Position numbers and translations under genes: made by a program. This document shows, in pieces, positions 60,410-64,000 of a stretch of 64,000 bases of DNA (position 1 is the first letter of the stretch; the number at the start of each line of letters is the position of its first letter). The DNA comes from Bacteroidia bacterium (GTDB lineage: Bacteria; Bacteroidota; Bacteroidia; Bacteroidales; Dysgonomonadaceae), in the NCBI GenBank assembly GCA_025999435.1, contig BNXH01000001.1, forward strand, positions 1-64,000. The letters are read 5' to 3'. The notes beneath the pieces are model-generated. The model saw only the letters and a program-made list of their open reading frames with translations. It was not told the origin of the DNA and did no database searches.

Positions 60410-61483
60410 ATGATTGAAAAAGTAAATAAAGACCGGATATTATATGCCGATTTATTAAGAATCATCACTATTTTCGCCGTAGTTGTATTTCACATTACTA
60501 CAAATCGTTGGTACTCAGCATATGCAGACTCTCAATCGGAATGGCATGTAATTAATTTTTTCGTAGCATGTCTTCGATGGTGCGTTCCTGTATTTTTTAT
60601 GTTAAGCGGAGCCATTTTTCTTGATCCAAATTATAAAATAACAGTCAAAAAATTATATACAAAAACTATACCCCGAGTACTTTGTGCTTTGATATTCTGG
60701 AGTATAGCCTATAGGCTAATATCCCCAATAACAGCTTCATTATTAGGAATTAAAGAAATATCATCCGGAGATTTTCATCGGGTATACAGCGAAATATTTC
60801 TAGGGACTCCATGGCATCATTTATGGTTTTTGTACCCTCTACTCGCTATGTATATTCTCACTCCCCTACTCCGCATTTTTACAGCAAATGCTAAAAAAGA
60901 GCATTATCTATATTTCCTGATACTCTACTTTATCTTCGGATCAGTAGTACCAACAATCAACGCACGATATAATGTAAATATTAGCTTTAGTATCAGTGAA
61001 TTATATTCTTATACAGGGTATTTCATCGCTGGTTATTTCTTCTCAAAGTACGACTTGACAAAGGCCGAGAAACGAATATTATATACATTAGGAATCATTG
61101 CTATTTTCGGAACTTATATAGCATCAACTATAACAGGATTGGTAAATGGCGGACCAGCAACCCAGTATTTCGACCGAACTGCACCAAATGTCATGCTAGG
61201 TGCATTTTTCGTATTTGTCTTAGTAAAAAATACAGTCAATAATAGTCCGGAAATACTTAAATATCAGAATAATAAGTATATTACACTACTGGCAAATTGC
61301 GGCTTTGGGATATATTTAGTACATGATTTTTTCAACGTGGCTTTAAATTTATTGAATATCAATACCGGAACATTTCCTGCAATATTATCCGTACCAATAT
61401 TGTCAATAATAGTCTACCTGGCTGCTCTTTTAATAGTATTGATAATTAGAAAAATACCGGTTCTTAACAAATGGATTATTTAG
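60410..61483 (+). CDS. Acyltransferase 3 family membrane protein
   Basis: A 357-residue integral membrane protein with about ten hydrophobic segments. It begins with RILYADLLRIITIFAVVVFHIT (about 9-30), where the late His is the conserved catalytic-site residue of the family. CVPVFFMLSGAIFLDPNY and PWHHLWFLYPLLAMYILTPLLR match the conserved membrane segments. Members transfer acetyl, succinyl or other acyl groups to surface sugars or peptidoglycan; the acceptor here is unknown. It has its own promoter and converges with the transglutaminase gene. Confidence 0.85.
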   Translation: MIEKVNKDRILYADLLRIITIFAVVVFHITTNRWYSAYADSQSEWHVINFFVACLRWCVPVFFMLSGAIFLDPNYKITVKKLYTKTIPRVLCALIFWSIAYRLISPITASLLGIKEISSGDFHRVYSEIFLGTPWHHLWFLYPLLAMYILTPLLRIFTANAKKEHYLYFLILYFIFGSVVPTINARYNVNISFSISELYSYTGYFIAGYFFSKYDLTKAEKRILYTLGIIAIFGTYIASTITGLVNGGPATQYFDRTAPNVMLGAFFVFVLVKNTVNNSPEILKYQNNKYITLLANCGFGIYLVHDFFNVALNLLNINTGTFPAILSVPILSIIVYLAALLIVLIIRKIPVLNKWII

Positions 61484-61511
61484 GATATAATATATGCCTT
61501 TACCCTATATA

Positions 61512-62948
61512 TCAATTACTTAAATATTCAACATCTATATCCCAATTCCACTGATCGAAATAAATATTTCCCCCACTCCACTCAAGCTCACCACGTTGAA
61601 AATCGACAGTTTCGCTACGCGGATAAATTTTAGCCGGAAATAAAGGTTGTGAATAGTCATCATTCACTATCCAACGGTAAGCATCGATCCCGTTCAAGAA
61701 AAAATACCGGACATCGCCGTCCAAATCAAGATCACGTCTACCAAAAGATTGATCAACCGGCACCCATCCTATTCCCTCATAGTAAACCTCTGCCCAATCG
61801 TGAAGATTCAATCCATTTGGATGCGTCATAAAGCCGCTTTGCCACTTAGCAGGAATACCATTGTATCTTGCAAGAGTAATGAAAAGAAGCGCTACCTGCC
61901 CGCAGTCTCCGTGCTTATTATCTATCACATACTCGGGTATATTCTCCAGAGTAGAGTATTCACGGGCTCCCGCCCATGGGTAATTGTCATTTATATAATC
62001 AAAAATTTTCTTTGTTATTCGATAAGGATTTGTCTCGTTACCGACAATTTTCTTCGAAAGCTCCTTTATCTTATCAGTAAAAATAACATGCGAATCACGT
62101 TCTGCGGTATATTCTTTATACAATTCACTACTCTTATCATATGGTTTTATCTGCTTATTCGCCAAATCAAACCACTCAGCGGCAGAAGAATAAGAAAATT
62201 CGATAGAAAAAACCATTGGTTTGCCCTTTTCGGAAACCTTTTGCATATACAGAGTACGATGAGCATAGCCGGGAGGGGATATTACATAATTTGAATCATT
62301 TACAGATATTAATTTTACATCTTTTTGCCTACGGTTATCTTCACGAGGATAAGGAAGCCAACAACGAACGACCTCTCCTGCCGGAACAACATCCGGTTTA
62401 AGAGTTACGGTGTATTTTACCTTCATCTTCACAGGATCAGCCTGTGTCGTATTTGTATTTTTAAGAGAGGCTACAACCGCAGGTAAATGAGTTCTTAACA
62501 CTTTTCCTACATTATCTTCCTGAGAGCCGTCTATTTCTATTTTCCGTTTTATCGCATCTTTATTTATTCTGAAAAGATTAGGCGCAGCCCTACTCATATA
62601 CTTTTTTTCACCATTGATAAGCTTCATTTCCAAGGATTTTTCAGCCTCCCAAGCCAACATCATTTTATCATCCACATCAGGATAATACTTTTTAATATAC
62701 TCGATTACATTATCTTTTGATTTAGAGAAATCGATGGATGTTCTATCTAAAACATCTTTCTTGAAATTAAGATCGTATATCTCTTTTGCCGAAAGGTTGT
62801 TTTGTGCGATATACAGATCGATTGATTTCTTTGCCTTGTTAAAGTCTCCCGCTGCAATTTCAGCATTTATGACTTTCAACGTTACATTTTGTGCCTGAAT
62901 CGAGCTCCAGGCAAACAATAAAAAGATAAAGATAAATCGTGATTTCAT
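61512..62948 (-). CDS. Exported transglutaminase-like protein
   Basis: A 478-residue exported protein, signal MKSRFIFIFLLFAWSSIQA. The C-terminal part (about residues 290-430) is a transglutaminase-like domain with the papain-type triad: Cys in KHGDCGQVALLF, His in LNLHDWAEVYY and Asp in WVPVDQSFG. The N-terminal 280 residues have a helical region then a beta-rich domain (MKVKYTVTLKPDVVPAGE). It may act as a periplasmic protease or cross-linking enzyme; no substrate is evident. It is a likely single-gene transcript, separated from the PNP gene by a terminator. Confidence 0.82.
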   Translation of the reverse strand: MKSRFIFIFLLFAWSSIQAQNVTLKVINAEIAAGDFNKAKKSIDLYIAQNNLSAKEIYDLNFKKDVLDRTSIDFSKSKDNVIEYIKKYYPDVDDKMMLAWEAEKSLEMKLINGEKKYMSRAAPNLFRINKDAIKRKIEIDGSQEDNVGKVLRTHLPAVVASLKNTNTTQADPVKMKVKYTVTLKPDVVPAGEVVRCWLPYPREDNRRQKDVKLISVNDSNYVISPPGYAHRTLYMQKVSEKGKPMVFSIEFSYSSAAEWFDLANKQIKPYDKSSELYKEYTAERDSHVIFTDKIKELSKKIVGNETNPYRITKKIFDYINDNYPWAGAREYSTLENIPEYVIDNKHGDCGQVALLFITLARYNGIPAKWQSGFMTHPNGLNLHDWAEVYYEGIGWVPVDQSFGRRDLDLDGDVRYFFLNGIDAYRWIVNDDYSQPLFPAKIYPRSETVDFQRGELEWSGGNIYFDQWNWDIDVEYLSN

Positions 62949-62984
62949 AGTAAAATATTAAATAGGATATTGATTGTAAAGGTA

Positions 62985-63015
62985 ATAAAAAAGGATACAG
63001 AAATAATCTGTACCC
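62985..63015 (-). terminator. Rho-independent terminator downstream of the PNP gene
   Basis: Read on the minus strand, GGGTACAG (63015-63008) pairs with CTGTATCC (63000-62993) around a 7-base loop, with one G-T pair, followed by TTTTTT. It lies 25 bases after the PNP stop codon. Confidence 0.75.
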
Positions 63016-63039
63016 TTCATCTAAATAATATATTAAATG

Positions 63040-63855
63040 TTAGTTGATCCGTTTTATCACTTCCTGCATGATGAATGCCATTTTGGGTTGAGCTATTTTA
63101 GCCGCTTCCTGCACATCTTCGTGTGTTACCTCTACTATTTTACCAATTACACCCAGATCGGTGATTATAGAGAACGCAAGCACCTTCATTCCGGCATGAT
63201 TGGCCACAATAACCTCCGGAACTGTGGACATACCCACAGCATCGCCTCCTATAATACGGAACCAATTATATTCGGAAGGCGTTTCAAATGTTGGCCCTTG
63301 TGTACCTACATATACTCCATGCTGCAATTTTATATTACTCTCTTTAGCTATTTCCATAGCCAACAAGCGCAGTTTTTTATCATATGCGTTGCTCATATCG
63401 GGGAAACGGGTACCAAGCTCTTTATAGTTCTTACCACGAAGAGGATGTTCCGGAAAAGTATTTATATGGTCATCTATAAGCATAATATCACCTATATCGA
63501 AGCTACCGTTCATTCCACCGGCAGCATTGGAAACAAATAAATATTGAATACCTAAAGCCTGGAATACGCGAATAGGAAATGTAACTTCCTGCATATTATA
63601 TCCTTCATAATAATGAAATCTCCCTTGCATAGCCAAAACAGGCTTTCCTCCAAGCTGACCGAAAATCAGTTTGCCACTATGTCCCTCTACCGTAGAAAGA
63701 GGAAAATTGGGAATGGTATCGTATGGTATTTCTTTTTTGTCACTTATTTCATGTACAAGTTCGCCAAGACCCGTACCCAGAATAATAGCAAAATTGGGTA
63801 CTGCTTCTATTTTACTTTTTATAAATGATGCGGTTTCCTTTATTTTCTCTAACAT
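63040..63855 (-). CDS. Purine nucleoside phosphorylase
   Basis: A 271-residue phosphorylase of the trimeric PNP family, splitting inosine and guanosine with phosphate. GTGLGELV (phosphate loop), VEGHSGKLIFG, MQGRFHYYEGY, VSNAAGGMNG and GTQGPTFETPSEYNW are in order, followed by GGDAVGMSTVPEVIVANH. The start at 63855 (MLEKIKETASF) is chosen; longer in-frame starts at 63873 and 63909 run deeper into lpxK. Even so it overlaps the lpxK end by 44 bases. PNP is probably translated from the lpxK transcript. Confidence 0.93.
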   Translation of the reverse strand: MLEKIKETASFIKSKIEAVPNFAIILGTGLGELVHEISDKKEIPYDTIPNFPLSTVEGHSGKLIFGQLGGKPVLAMQGRFHYYEGYNMQEVTFPIRVFQALGIQYLFVSNAAGGMNGSFDIGDIMLIDDHINTFPEHPLRGKNYKELGTRFPDMSNAYDKKLRLLAMEIAKESNIKLQHGVYVGTQGPTFETPSEYNWFRIIGGDAVGMSTVPEVIVANHAGMKVLAFSIITDLGVIGKIVEVTHEDVQEAAKIAQPKMAFIMQEVIKRIN

Positions 63856-64000
63856 GTTTATATATTTTATCATTAAACTCTTCCTCTTTATCAACAAATG
63901 CCACCTCAATAGGTAAATAATATAGATTCGTTTTTATATCCTCATCTATATCATTTCTTAAAACCAAACGGGTAGCATCTTTTTCAGTAACCAATATCAA
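63812..64000 (-). CDS. lpxK: Tetraacyldisaccharide 4'-kinase, C-terminal end
   Basis: The last 62 residues of a gene that continues beyond the window. ILVTEKDATRL at the start matches the conserved TEKDAxRL segment of LpxK, which phosphorylates the lipid A precursor disaccharide at the inner membrane. The tail (YLPIEVAFVDKEEEFNDKIYKHV) also fits LpxK ends, with the L-P-I-E-V-x-F strand. The catalytic P-loop lies outside the window. The end overlaps the PNP gene by 44 bases. Confidence 0.8.
   Translation of the reverse strand: MILVTEKDATRLVLRNDIDEDIKTNLYYLPIEVAFVDKEEEFNDKIYKHVRENKGNRIIYKK

Overview
The window is a 64-kb chromosomal segment from a member of the Bacteroidota, most likely order Bacteroidales and possibly the Dysgonomonadaceae or relatives. 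This rests on lineage-specific families: PorX, the lipidated assembly factor TamL with a huge TamB, DUF3127 and DUF6132 proteins, SxxK/KSG PBP4, an outer-membrane beta-barrel family protein, and many lipoproteins. It also rests on promoters of the Bacteroidetes type (TTTG, about 18-21 bases, then TAnnTTTG) in front of many genes. The DNA is AT-rich. No rRNA, tRNA, CRISPR array or prophage was seen. Everything outside four non-coding islands is densely coded.

Layout. 1-9.1 kb: end of a 2-hydroxyacid dehydrogenase gene, M24 peptidase, porX, tsaE, purC, a zeta-like kinase and menG; then dacB (minus), an AI-2E family permease and a DUF3127 OB-fold protein. 9.1-19.4 kb: a minus-strand block with a bifunctional nuclease, a phosphatase-marR pair, a DUF6132-thioredoxin pair, a GH18 lipoprotein, a LEA14-like lipoprotein, a Smr protein, tamB and an ArsC-like reductase. 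19.5-22.8 kb: yicC-gmk-nadD-queA operon. 22.8-25.1 kb: tamL. 25.1-26.8 kb: a repeat island with a 465-bp tandem repeat carrying two copies of a 270-bp MITE-like element. 26.8-38.7 kb: uvrA, an outer-membrane barrel protein, glyS-FKBP-tatA, and a minus block of a DUF2156 protein, pmbA and a GHL10 hydrolase.

39.0-46.2 kb: the most distinctive operon, hdrC-hdrB-hdrA-flxD-flxC-flxB-[four-helix-bundle cassette]-flxA. It encodes a complete heterodisulfide reductase-like/flavin oxidoreductase complex of the HdrABC-FlxABCD type, which in known relatives couples NADH oxidation to ferredoxin and disulfide reduction by electron bifurcation. The flxB-flxA junction is split by an S23-type (23S rRNA intervening-sequence) protein gene bracketed by complementary AT-rich ends. 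Two other junctions of the otherwise tightly packed operon carry the same repeat family without an ORF.

46.2-55.1 kb: a hydrolase-like lipoprotein, plsC-like acyltransferase, methyltransferase, small lipoprotein, uvrB, a hemerythrin protein paired with a LuxR regulator whose receiver lacks the phospho-aspartate, pyrC and cutC. 55.1-56.0 kb: a second non-coding island with a GC-rich 514-bp element bounded by 32-nt inverted repeats. 56.0-64 kb: mnmG-apt-uvrC, with two parS-like centromere sites between mnmG and apt, then an acyltransferase, a transglutaminase, purine nucleoside phosphorylase and the end of lpxK.

The best leads are the intervening-sequence-like cassette inside the hdr-flx operon, the paired parS sites, and the two families of structured non-coding mobile elements. 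All assignments are from reading the sequence and remembered family features; no database search was run.
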